From Zingiber officinale (Eukaryota > Streptophyta > Magnoliopsida > Zingiberales > Zingiberaceae), in contig NC_056003.1 in the NCBI RefSeq assembly GCF_018446385.1, positions 22,007,198 through 22,071,197 of the forward strand: DNA of 64,000 nt, read 5' to 3'. The notes beneath the pieces are model-generated. The model ran no database searches and was not told the origin of the DNA. It worked only from the letters and a program-made list of their open reading frames with translations. This document shows positions 48,101-59,838 of this stretch, in pieces (positions within the stretch are counted from its first letter, which is position 1; each line of letters begins with the position of its first letter). A program made the position numbers and the translations under genes.

Positions 48101-51100
48101 TTTACTTGATATGGCATTATCTGCAGACACTGTGAACACTGTGAAGAGCTTAAGAGAACTTTCTGAAAGTGGGGTGGATCCTGTCATGCTAATGTCACAG
48201 CTTGCAACTATAATTACTGATATTTTGGCTGGTAGTCATGTCTTTACACAAGAAAAACTACGGGGGAATTTTTTTTGCCGGCTAACTTGTGAGTAGAAGA
48301 ATTCTTTCCTCCTTGAATTATTATGTGACCTAGTATCGATAATGGGTAACCTCAATTCATAGTTAGGCATTCAACCATATGAATGTTCATATGTGTGCTG
48401 TTTGGATGGAACACATTTCTGGTGTATTCACACTCAATTTTGCATTTCTTGCTAGTATTCATCTTTTGCCCGAGAGTATGCCAACCATGCTATCGTATGT
48501 TTACTTTCTTGATTTTTAGTGTCCAAAGAAGATATAGAGAGATTGCGCCAGGCTCTAAGGAAGCTCTCTGAAGCTGAAAAACAATTGAGAGTTTCCAATG
48601 ACAAACTTACTTGGTTGACAGCAGCTCTTCTTCAAATTGCACCAGAGCAGCAATATCTTCTACCTAGTTCATCAGGTAGGAGTTCTAGCGGTGATCAAGT
48701 GATTATGAGAGACAAACCTAGGAGTTCCACCAACAAGCAGGACGAGATGCAATCTGGGCATAGGAGTTTTGCAGAAGGGGCTGTTCAGGAGCATTATAAC
48801 AGTAAAGGTGTTGGTGATAGAAGTTGCAGCGTTACAGTGGCTAATGGGGCACTTCGTGGCCAACAGACTGAAAGTGATTTTATATGCTCAGATGAAGCCA
48901 CTAGAAAAAGTATCATGCACTCTGGCAAGAAACATGGTGATACTGAAAAGATATGGCAGGAAGTACTAGATCATATATCATCAGATGCATTGAGACAATT
49001 TTTATATGATGAAGGGAATCTAAACTCAGTTAGCCTAGGTGCTGGTAAGTTCTTAAACACTGGCTTCACTATATATAAGTGAAGGGTTTGTTTAGATACT
49101 TTTGCAATCCACCCAAAGGCTGAAAGTTTTTATTCAGTTGATTCTTGCTTTAGCTGAATTGTGACATTGGAACCTGAGCAAATTAGAAAATACTTGTAGG
49201 ATGATTGATCCTGCTTAAATTGGCGATGTCTACCTAAGTCCGATGCTGCAGCGTTTAGAGTGCAACCTCCTCCTGCTATTTGCATACTAAGTTGTATATT
49301 TCTGATAATAGATTAATATATTAGTTGTTCTTAACGTCTTAGTTATGTTGGCAACACTAGTAATGCAGTGAAAAAGAAAAGAAATATTTTGTTCTTCAAG
49401 TAAAATTCGTTTTTCTTAAAGTGTGGCTTAAAATCATTAATGAGGAGCTAATCAGTCAAAAACATAATCAAGAATTGCCATATAATGATCCTGATTTTGA
49501 TGTTAGTTGTGCTTGTTTCAACATTTAGGCTGGTTTGCTACAAGGGATAGAAAGTGGGAAAGAAAGAAAGAAATGCCAAAGGTGAAAAAAGTGGATAGAG
49601 GAAAAATGATAGAGTGATTCCCTTATCTTATTTCTCTTTCTTTCCCAAGTTTCCTTGGAAGGAAAGAAAGAAGGGAAGTTTCTTTAGTTTGTTAAATTGA
49701 TTTATGAAACACTTAATTTTATTTAAAATACTTATATAAATATTAATTCCTGATTTTATTATTTTTAACACAATCAGCACTTCTGGCTGCAGTTGGATTC
49801 CAACTGATATGGGTGGAAATGAATTAAAAGAACTGTAATCAGACAAAAACGAAGTGAGAGAACCAGAGAGAATTGGTTATGGGTGGAAATGATTTAAAAG
49901 AACTGATCTGACAAAAATGAAGTGAGAACCAGAGAGAATTGACTATGGGTGGAAATGATTAAAAGAACTGTGAACTGACAAAAACGAAGTGGGAGAACCA
50001 GAGAGAATTGTTCTTCTCTGGATTTTGTTCCTGTTTTCCATTTCCCTCAAATGGAGGGAAAGTGGATTCCACCAGTCGTTTCTCTCATCCTATAGTAGGA
50101 AACACTGTTAGAATTTACTTTTCTCAGTTCTCCTTGTCCGTGGTTTATGGAATTATGCCTCTATTTCAAACATTTGAGTTTTTTACCAATGCTTAGCCTA
50201 CTGAAAGACTTTTGTAGCATACAACAGGTGTAGTAGTTGTAAATTTTGATGTCTAGTGACCATATTATAAAAGGTGTGGCAGTTGTTAATTGTCTCAAAA
50301 AAATATTCAGTATTTTAGGTAGATGTGATTCTTAAAGCATTATATGGCCTAGGTAGAAGATAGATGCTTGAATTAATTTGAAGTGCTCTATGCTAAATTA
50401 AGTAAATTAAATGTGCCATGTTGCTGCTTCCTCGTGACAGCTCCCACTGTGCAGTTGATATTCAGCTCAAGAACAAACAAATCCAGAGCTGAAAAGTTTG
50501 AAGGGTATATTTTACAAGCATTTGAATCTGTTCTTGGATCTCCAGTAACACTTGAAATGAGTAGCAAATCTAGCTTCAATGCTACCTCAAATCAGGCTGC
50601 TTGTTTCTGTAGCTTTGATAGTGCTTCTTCTAAGGCAATAAAAAAACCACATTCGATGAAGAAGCAAAATTCACTTTACTCTGTCTCTGATGATCTTAAA
50701 GGAAAATTTACAGAGGCAAATGTTCTTAGAAAAATTGGCTCCAATCGACCTAGATGGCTGGGTGCTGGTCCCCACATCATGAAAGAAGGTGAAATCATTG
50801 AAGCAGGATCTCCTGAACTAAGAAATAAATCTCTGGGAATGCAAAAAATTGTGTGCGCACGGGAAGAAGCATCAACTTCACAACATCATGCTAATTTGAG
50901 TTCTTCCTCAGAGTGGAAGGAGATTGAACACAAACAAATAAAAAGCTTAGTCAGAGGCAAGGTCTCCCTGGCACATGTTCTTCAGCAGGCAGAAGATTGT
51001 TCCCATCAAGGTGGACGGTCAAGATGCAAAGCCATGTCAATAGCAAAAAAGCTTGAACAGGAAAACCTGTGAGTAGTTTATAGTACTTTTGCTAACCTTT

Positions 51101-54100
51101 TATCAATATATTTCTATTGAGAATCTTTCTAATGAAGAAGATTACCAAGAAGAATGACAGTCCTATACAAACAACAACCTTTGACCATTCTGTAAACCCT
51201 TTCTAAATCAGTAAATGTGTACTTTTCCAAAGGGAAGTTAACTTGTAGTTTTTTGTTAAAATTATTTAATACTGAGCAAATAACGCATGAGGCAGTATGA
51301 AAGATGAATTTGTGCTTTAGGAATGCAGTCAAATCATTTCATTTGGACCTTGGTTTTGATAAACAGTAGTTATGGTGAAGTAGGTCTGGTTATTAATATT
51401 ACCTACAACAAAGGATGCATGTTTGTTAAAAGTGAACAAGGAGGGTGGGTCGATTTCTGTGGAAGGTAAAGTGAGATTTTGTAATGGGACCATAAATGAG
51501 GCAATGATTGTGTAATTTGATGTGGCCTGACAACAAGGAACCAGACAAGCAGTTTCCTAGGTTTTGGTTCTAGTTTGATTTAACACGAATCCTTGATCTA
51601 AAATCGGCTAGACAATTTGAGATGAATCATAGTAATAGCTATATACCTAGTTTATGCATTTGTATTCACCGTGTGTAAAATGTAGATGACAGTGACAAGA
51701 ATTGCATGGTTGCAAAGTACAATTTTGATTTATGTTTTGCAGATTTTCATTAGACATGAATAGTGTTTATTTGAACATTCTCATCTCTGATTTTAGTTTC
51801 ATTCAACATCAAGTTTCTACAATTTTGTGTAGTTATATCCTGGTATAAAAGCGATCAGTGAGAATGTAGATTAGTATGCATGACTAAAATTCCTTGTAAA
51901 ACATTTTTTTGTTTTAGATTGTGTACAACCGTGCTCTGAATTTATCTTCTTAGCACTAGCTTCTTTAAATTTACTGAATTTTGCAGGAGATTAGAGCCTA
52001 GATCAAGAAACTTGTTTTGCTGGAGAGCTACAAGGGCAACTCAAGGAAAGGTAATTGACATTAATTTTGTGTACAAATACCTAGCCTTCTTATAAATATA
52101 GCAGTTACATGCATTGTACATGAGGAATACGAGCTGTCACACCCCGGAGGTATATTTGTCCGACGGCATAGACGATACCCTTTGTGACAATATTTGATAC
52201 AACATGATACAACCCACACAACTGGAAATAAGTACATCAAAATACAGGCCACACGACTGGAATAATAAACACAGCGGAAGATAATAATAGTACGTCGCCT
52301 ACACGATTGGTAAAAACATAACCATGCAAGATAAACTGACTAAACTACGTATTGGTACAACTTACCACAATAATTATATAATCAAATAAAAGGATACCAC
52401 AAGTCAAAAATCCACACATAAGTTATTTATTACATAAACAAGTCTGGAAACCAATAAAGCAAGCAAAAGTAATAATGGAAGAAGATGCTCAATGCGACAT
52501 GAGACTGGCGGACATGATCTCCTGACGACTCCATATATCATTTATCTGCTACATAGGGAAGAAAAACATACATAGGGTGGTGAGTCTAAATGACTCAGCG
52601 GGTAATAGACATGATAGTGTATGGTCAAAATAAGAACATGGAGATCAAAGGTATGCAGTCTTATCAGTAGGAGTTATGCACATAATCATAAATGACATAA
52701 TGCATGAACATATCCTATCCAGACTAACCCATAAGGTATAATGATCAGTAATTACTAGTGACCAACATCAGATCTACTCGTAACACCTGACCAATATATA
52801 ATAACATATACATGTATGATAAATGAATATGTATGAATCATGACAACCATGTGCAATAATCATATCCCAAGCAAATGCAACATATCATAAGCACATGCAG
52901 ATATATCTCCAAAATATGCACTGCGCATCATATGCATATAAACATGTATGCGTCACTCTTACTCTCCACTTCAAGCTACCACTACATCAATGTGACCGAG
53001 TGGGCAGGATTGTGATAACTACTCATGTCTCCAGTTGCCACTATATCAATATGGCCCAAACGGGCAGGCTGCAGAGTAGCTATCTAGCTACATAACAAGG
53101 GGGTCACTGTCTGCACGACTTTGTCTACCACTACTCTAAATGATCGAGTGACATGATAGGATAAGCTGCATGCAACTCTAGCTACCATTACCCCTTAGTG
53201 GCCGAATGAGCAGCGAAATGGTTATCATGATATTGATATAGTAGTCATCATCAATGTAACAACTTCATTATCATAGGTACATTTAGTACATGATCTATCT
53301 TTCACTTAAGTCTATAAGTATGAATAGATCCAATAGGTGTCTACTAAACAATACATAAGGTACAAAGTCACACCTATAATACACCCTACACACGTGGTTA
53401 CACTACAACATATAGGCATTCAAACAGTTTAACTTCTATAGTGCACCTCATACTCGTGTACACACTACAACATATGAGTAATCAACAAAATAACTCTTAT
53501 AGTACACACTATACACATGTGTACACTACAAAGTAAGAACACCCAAAGATAAGACTGTATAAACAATAAATAAATCATCTCTATGATCAAACATGTAAGT
53601 ATCAAGCTCAGTTATAATACGAGTAGAGTCAAGATAAAGCAATTAGTCCGTCAACTAAAGACCATGCACTAAGGTCAATAAACTACTGAGGTCAAAGAAA
53701 AAATATCTGCCTCAAAAAGTAACTCGTGTCAGAATCAATCTCACGTCAAGATGCTCATCTCAAATCAGAGTTCTACATCAATATATATAATTTAGCTAGT
53801 TGCATATGCAACTAAAAGCTAAATCACATCTCAAAACTAATTATAAATCCTACTTGAAGGCGATCCTTAATTAACCCCAATTAATGATTAACTTCAATTA
53901 ACCCAACTCTTTGATTGAATTAGGTCTAACCTCCATCAACCCTAATTCTCACAAATTCATCCAATTGATTAGATTAGGTTTAATCATATCATCCACACTA
54001 AATTTCTCATCTAAAATTCATAAATTTGTAGTTTAATCCATCATTAACCCTAATCTAATCCATCCACCAATTAGATTAGTCTTAGCAATAACTTCATCCT

Positions 54101-57100
54101 TAATACTCACCAAATTTGATGATGGTCACTGGTGGCTCATGGCTGGAAGTCACTGGCGGTGATCTACTGCCACCCACTCTTCCTTCACTTACTAACCTAA
54201 CAACCCAATCAACGAATTTATTTATTAACCTTATAATCCAATTCAAGCTTAATTCAACCACCTTACCCCAAATCTGTGTCGGTAGATTCCTCTCCAGCGG
54301 AGACCAATTCCCAGTAGCCAGGCGGCCAACGATAGCCCTGAGTCGGAGAAGTTGTTGGCAGCCGGTGGTGGCTGCTACAGTGTCAACAATACATAGTGAT
54401 GGTGGTTCCTTGCTCTTGTCCAAAGACAACCTTGTGTGGGGCGGCTTGGGCGAAGAAGAGAAGGAGGTGGCGATGAAGAGGAGAGGGCGGTGGTGGTTGA
54501 CGGTTAGCTCAGCACAAACGAAGGGCATCAGAGCTCTTCCTCGTGGTCAGGGAAAGGTCGACGACTACGGATTGAGGATGGTGAAATGAGGTATCGGGGA
54601 GAGGGAGGATGGCTAATCGACTCTAGTAGCCGCAATGCTGACCCTTGCTGCGATTAGCGGTACCGGTTGCGGGACTGCTCTGACGAAGGGGCAACTACAT
54701 CGACGATCCGACGGTGGTGGCGAGAGATCGAGAGAGGGGTCAGCGGCGTGAATCAGGAGGAAGAGGAAGAAATGGAATCGGGAATGAATAGGAACTTAGG
54801 TTTTATGTGTAGGTTAATTAATCCAACTTTAGGTTAATCAAATTAATCAACTTCCACTTAAGTGATAATCCAAACAGATTTTTTCTAAGCCTAAGAGCAT
54901 CCACGACGGTTAGGGATATTTCTTCCAAGTATTTGTGGTTTCCACTTCCACATAACTCTTCAAATATCCTACTAATCAAATATCCCAAATCTCACAATGA
55001 AATATCCTACAAATCAAATATTTATGGGTCCCACCCATCAAATATCCATTTTCAAATATCTCCAATTTCACAATCAAATATCTCACCAATCAAATATTTA
55101 TGGGTCCCACGATCATTTTATTAACTTACATTTAATTTTAAGAAAAATACAGTAGAAGACATACAAATTTAAGAAAAATACTATTTCATGCGAATATAAA
55201 TATTTTATAAATTTGAAATTGAAATACAGAAGTACAACCTATATTATATTATTAAACACATAACGATAAATCATAGAAATTACAAACTATAATTAATAAA
55301 ATAAACAAGGAGCGGATAAAATAAACCATAGAAATTAACTACATGTTCAATTTTTTTTTCAGCTGCTCACATATCGTTAGATGATTTTGAAGTTGTTCAT
55401 TTGTCATGCTTCGTGTGTCCATTACGAGAAGTAGATGTGCTTGAATGAGTTGATCCACTTTCTTCTTATTATTATTATACCCTTCCAAATGTGCCATTGA
55501 CTATTGAACAGTCTGATTCAATTCATCAATTAGGCTTCTTTTTTTTTTTGCCTTTCTTCTTTGTTGTCTTCTGTCCCATTGGACGAGATCAAACTTCTCT
55601 ATCATCTAGATCAGTAGTTGTAATAGGATTAGAAGAGTCATTATATACACCTGATGATTCTGATGTTCTTGCTTTCTTTGTAGTCCATCGCTTTGAGGAT
55701 TGATGAGCATACATCGGACTATCTTTCATGATTCTCCACACATGTTCATATTGTAAAGTAGTTTTAAAAGTACTCTTGTATTCTTCATTAGCTCGCACCA
55801 TCAAATCCTCGTCACTCCATCCGCTTGGTCGATCATTATACCATTTATTGTAGATTCCATTATATCTATTCATGATCTTTTTCAACGAAGCCCAATGAGA
55901 TTTTGCTTTCTCCGTAGTTCTCTTTTTAGCTCCCTTATCTTGATTGGTGTTGTATTATGTCACCACCCTTTTCCAAAAAGAGTCACTCTTCTGGACATTA
56001 CTAATTATTGAATCGTCACTCATAATTGTGTAGACCGCTACAAGGAGCTTATCATTTGCAACTGTCCATATTGTTCACTTGCTATGATCTTCATCCGATT
56101 CGTTGCCCATCTTTGGTGCTTGATTGAGAATAATATCGTCGGATCTATTTCAGATAAAAATGGAGGAAATTGTGAATCAGAGACTGCATAAGGTATTTTT
56201 GTACCTCTATCACTGTCAGTTGCATCAACACTAGCTCTTCTCGAATCATTTGATTAAATCTCTAGTGATTGAAGCGGATTGATTTCATGAGTTGTGGCTT
56301 GTATGAAATATTGACTATTCTGCTAATATTATGGAGGATATATATAATACGGAGCTCGAGGGTCGCCACTTACAGAATTTGGATAACTTTGGAAATTATG
56401 ATAATATGGTGGTGGGTATGGAAAAGGTTGGAAATTTGGTGGGTGTTGAGTGGGAAATGGAAATTGTGGATTGAGGAAATTAGGATGAACTCGAGAATTT
56501 TCTTCACTAGAATTTTCATCGATATTTGGAGAGTTGAACAAATTCCTAAAATAATATCCTGAATTTTTATCCATTTCTCCCTAAATTTTTAGTATGCAAT
56601 GAGTGTGGAATTGATGAAAATAGATGAAAGGAACGATGTATATATAGGGGAAAAACGAATGTTGCCTAACGTTCGGAAAAAACTAACGTTGATTAACGCT
56701 CGACTTTAATTTTTTTCTAATGTTCTGTTTTAATTTTTTTTTTCTAAAAAAGTGAACATTAATTAAATTTTAAAATATATGGTAGCCCACCTTTTGGTGG
56801 ATCCTACAAAAGGAAAATCACCGGGCACAAGTTTGTGGCCGGTGATTTCTAATCACTCCACAAATATCCCCTCCAATCAGCCCAAATCCTCCAGACCAGA
56901 CAAGGGACCATTTGTATGCATTGGTGGGGAATGCATGCAAATGACCTTCCTCTAGTTCGTAAAAAGCGGACCAGACAAGGGACCATTTGTATGCATTGGT
57001 GGGGAATGCATGCAAATGACCTTCCTCTGGTCCGTAAAAAGCGGACCAGAGGATCTGCACTCCCCTCCAATGGAGAATATTTGAGAGGGGGAATATTTGG

Positions 57101-57816
57101 AGAAATATTCCCTCCAAATATCTCCATTGGAGATGCTCTAATAGATTTATTCTCTTAAGCATGTCATACGAAATCCGTTTAAATCTTTTTTTTTTTTTAA
57201 ATTTCTAGAAAGTTCTATAAGACTAATTCTCAAATAATGTTTATTTAATTATTATCTATTTGATGAATCTTACACGAGCAGCCAAACCTGTGTAGTTTTC
57301 AGAGTGCTGCTTATGCATAAATGAAAGCTTTCAAAAAAAAAAAAAAAAAAAAACTAATTGTACTGAGCTTGTCAGTTAGGAAGCCTTTTCTCACTGTTTC
57401 CCATAACAGGAGCATTGTTGTTATGCAGTTAAGTTATATGATAATTAAATTGTATCTCTAATGATATTTCATTTGTCTGCCTATATGAATCCTTCATTCA
57501 TACGCCTATTCTTGTGTATTTTTCATTTTTAGGTGTTCAATGCATTTACAACCAATACTTGACCCTTATTCTTGTGTATACTCGTATGACTAGGAATCTT
57601 CTCATTGAGAGCCAAGGAATACCGTTTCCCATCTTTATCTTTGATTTGCATGAAAGAGTCGTTAGCAAGGGAAGTATATCATCATGCATGGAAGGGTTGC
57701 TAATTTTGTTGCCGTTTTTACAGCCCTTGAGACTACGAATTAGGAGAAGGAAATCAAGTACCTTGTCGAAGCTCGTAGCATGCGGAAGATGTCTACATAA
57801 GAGACCACCAAAGTAG
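45181..57816 (+). CDS. STICHEL-like protein with DNA polymerase III gamma/tau-like ATPase core
   Basis: STICHEL (STI) controls trichome branching in Arabidopsis; the role of the STICHEL-like 3/4 type, which this resembles, is unclear. Six exons join in phase: 45181-47082, 48069-48288, 48520-49044, 50441-51068, 51987-52050, 57724-57816 (1143 residues from the first in-frame ATG). Similarity to family N termini (HLTNCIHLQSHM, preceded by DHLQNHV) already begins near 45127 in the same frame, after a possible acceptor at 45092, so an upstream start exon is probably missing from my model. The AAA+ core has GPRGSGKT (440-447), a zinc-type cysteine set (Cys459, 468, 471, 474) and FIIDDCY around Asp521. 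SLRDAEMTLDQLSLLG and LSKEDIERLRQALRKLSEAEKQLRVSNDKLTWL follow. The C terminus ends basic, SKLVACGRCLHKRPPK. The last intron is 5.7 kb. Confidence 0.92.
47620..47844. mobile_element. Tourist-like MITE in intron 1 of the STICHEL-like gene
   Basis: The 225-bp element starts GGGGGTGTTTGGTTGATGGG and ends with the inverse CCAAACACCCCC, flanked by TTA on both sides (47617-47619 and 47845-47847). The arms stay complementary over most of the length (GGGAATG... against CATTCCC). TTA target sites and GGG(G)TGTTTGGTT ends are typical of Tourist/PIF-Harbinger MITEs. Confidence 0.92.
49807..50010 (+). repeat. Three-copy minisatellite in intron 3 of the STICHEL-like gene
   Basis: A unit of about 66 bp (TATGGGTGGAAATGATT, AAAAGAACTG, GACAAAAACGAAGTGAG, AACCAGAGAGAATTG) occurs three times with small length differences. 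It sits between a GAAAGAAAG-rich purine tract (about 49545-49690) and ordinary intron DNA. The whole 49528-50105 block might be a decayed MITE, as the outermost GGTTTGCTACAAGGGA and the inverse of TCCTATAGTAGGAAAC are loosely similar. Confidence 0.75.
54895..57138. mobile_element. PIF/Harbinger element carrying ORF1 only, nested in the solo LTR
   Basis: The 2,244-bp element starts GAGCATCC and ends GGAGATGCTC, flanked by TAA on both sides (54892-54894 and 57139-57141), the usual Harbinger target. Terminal similarity is short: GAGCATC(C/T)... with GGATATTT/AGATATTT inside. Minus-strand frames encode the Myb/SANT-like partner protein: MDKNSGYYFRNLFNSPNIDE with a Pro/Tyr/Phe-rich stretch (56329-56574) and a C-terminal part with RYNGIYNKWYNDRPSGWSDE (55589-55885). 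Stops separate them. No DDE nuclease is present. A 75-bp duplication lies near one end. Confidence 0.88.
56894..57043 (+). repeat. 75-bp tandem duplication near the Harbinger end
   Basis: Two almost identical 75-bp units start GACCAGACAAGGGACC at 56894 and 56969. Each contains TGCATTGGTGGGGAATGCA, itself nearly palindromic, and the second ends in CTCTGGTCCG-TAAAAAG-CGGACCAGAG, a perfect hairpin. They create the repetitive minus-strand frame at 56818-57162, which I do not call a gene. Confidence 0.9.
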
Positions 57817-57895
57817 ATTCTGTCAACATGGAGAATAAAAAGGTCGTCTATTATGTATGCCTGTTTTCCCCTATGGCATTCTCTCACATTATTAG

Positions 57896-58160
57896 TGTTA
57901 CATCAACTTCATTTGATATTTTGACTTAGTCTCGTTTGATCATGTCGTTGTGACTTAGTCCTTTGATTAGGCATCTTGTATCGACCAAGTTGATGTATGG
58001 CTTGGATTGATTACCATATATAACCCTTGTATCATAATTTGTGTTGTATGATGTTCATATTCATGAAATACAATCTAATTAATCTATTTGATATGGTATC
58101 AAAGCCTCTCTATTCCCTCTCTATTTTCCAAGATGATAAGCAAGCCTTCCAAACTGGGAG
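57896..58160 (+). mobile_element. Possible short Copia LTR plus primer-binding site
   Basis: At 58094 TGGTATCAAAGCC resembles the initiator-methionine tRNA primer-binding site of Ty1/Copia elements (usually TGGTATCAGAGC). The preceding 200 bases, possibly starting TGTTACATCAAC at about 57896, would be a short LTR, and an ATG at 58135 follows at gag position. No gag or pol domain is recognised downstream. It is a small fossil at best, and the outer boundary is a guess. Confidence 0.4.
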
Positions 58161-59413
58161 AAGATGAAGCCACCAAATCTCATCCCCCTCTTAAGATCGT
58201 CAACCTCTGCACTTGTGAAAAAAATCATCATCCTCACCTGCTCCTTCGTTTCATGTAGGCATATGCAACCGTAGCCCGCCTTGCCGTGGTCATTGCTGCC
58301 CTCTTTGAGGACTCCTTCCATGTCACCTCTTTCTTCAATGGAGGAATCTCGCCGTCACTTGTTCCTTCTATGTTCATGTCCTCTCGAAAATGAACAAGCA
58401 ACATATTATCTTCGTCTTGTATCTCAAGCAGAGAACACCAGGTATTCAATAATTTAATTGTGTAATGCAGTCTTCCAGATTTCCAATTTCACACAATTAC
58501 ACATCCATCTATCAAGGACAGGCCAACCATTGTTGTAGAACTGCAAGTTGGTGTGATATTTTATGTACAAATCTTCCTTCCAAACAAATAGAACAAGTTA
58601 TGAGTTAATCAATCATCAATACATTTCTACAATTTCCGCATATGCAGCTCAGTAACAATGAAATTTAATATTTAATATCTCTTTCAGTTCAAATTAAGTG
58701 GAGATATAATCGAGATAATATCTCTTAGTTCAAAATTAAGTGGGAATATATTAAGATCAGGGGCATATTAATATATGTTCTGACAAATGGATGAGAGATT
58801 ACATCCAAATATCCCTTGCTGTCCATTCCATGGCGAGGTGCAGTCTATAGATAACATGATTAACACATGATGCCCAGTTCTCATCTTTTTAGGTAATGAT
58901 GTATCATTCAACACAATAACTCAGTGCCCAATAAATCAAGGAGTTGGCCTGCTCACTAAATAATGTTTGCCTAGTTATCCTAATCCTAGATCATTCCAAT
59001 ATCAATTAGTCAATAATCAAATTATTGTGTAGATTAATCGACAGAAGAGGAGTCTTTCTTCAACCAAAAGCTATGTTGTTCGAGTTCTCATTTTCAACCC
59101 GATTCACCTTTTCTTCATCCACATTTACAAAGGGTTTCAATTAATTTGGTCAATAGTAACAAACAAAAAAAAGAAATTTTATGAGAAGGTTCAAAGGCTT
59201 CAGGTCCCAGCAAAGAGTGAGAGGGAGCAGAAAAAGGATTTACAGGGCAAGTCAAAACGTTTGCAAAGCATGAAACAAACACATGGTACAGAAAATGAAT
59301 GCTCTTGCTTGCCTGACCTTTCATCGCTACCTCCCAAGTATGTTGGCATATGAAAGCAGGATGAATCGCATGAACAGATAGATTACAGAAGCATGAGATA
59401 TACAATAAAGTAC
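58161..59413. other. Intergenic DNA, no gene seen
   Basis: Short minus-strand frames at 58121-58449 have no recognisable family. The remainder is AT-rich and without terminal repeats that I can pair. Confidence 0.5.
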
Positions 59414-59559
59414 CTGTTGTCCTTGACCCCAAACAATGCCTCCGCCCAGTCGCAGTGGGCGACACCAAGGTTGCCCTTGTACTCGCAGCCGAGCTCAATA
59501 AGCTCCAAGATCTTTCTGGGGCCACCAGTGTCCAAAAGACAGATATTGCTAAACTTCTC
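59414..59559 (-). pseudogene. Orphan exon-like segment, unrecognised protein
   Basis: On the minus strand, between an acceptor (AGTAG at 59560-59564) and a donor (GTACTT ending at 59408), a clean frame of 146 bp reads EKFSNICLLDTGGPRKILEL, IELGCEYKGNLGVAHCDWAE and ALFGVKDN. The composition, GC rise and paired splice sites look like a real exon. I do not recognise the family and see no neighbouring exons. It lies 0.28 kb downstream of the NFU stop, same strand. It may be a fragment of a lost gene or a captured exon. Confidence 0.5.
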
Positions 59560-59838
59560 CTACTCCCGAAAGCTTCTCCCATCAACAAGTAAATCAAGTG
59601 ATGCTAATTGTGCTCTAAATATAACGATTTTAGATAAATTTAATGAGAGTAGGTAGCATTCAAGAGCCGTGCTTGGGCATAACAGCAACATTTTTGGCTC
59701 AAACTGATTAACCGCAGTTGCAGACAGTTCAGACATGATTACACTTGATTTTCTTCAGCAACAGAATTATTAATTTGCCAAACAAAGATTTTATTACATC
59801 TAACTATTTGTACAGATTAGAGTCTCCTTCCTGTTTAC

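Larger units (their letters stand above)
52135..57274 (+). mobile_element. Solo LTR (about 2.9 kb) in the last intron, split by a Harbinger element
   Basis: The LTR starts TGTCACACCCCGG at 52135 and ends CTTACA at 57274, with a perfect 5-bp duplication CGAGC on both sides (52130-52134 and 57275-57279). Removing the Harbinger insert (54895-57138 plus one TAA) leaves about 2.9 kb. The TGTCACACCCC start and great length fit Tekay/Del-like Gypsy chromoviruses; that assignment is inference. No internal gag-pol region remains. It is a non-coding fossil. The intact target site suggests a moderate age. Its removal by splicing is expected. Confidence 0.82.

Noticed and set aside
52895-54589. Genes inside the large solo LTR (frames at 52895-53095 and 54116-54589)
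   Set aside because: They lie inside an LTR with defined ends and target sites, overlap frames on the other strand and show no domain.
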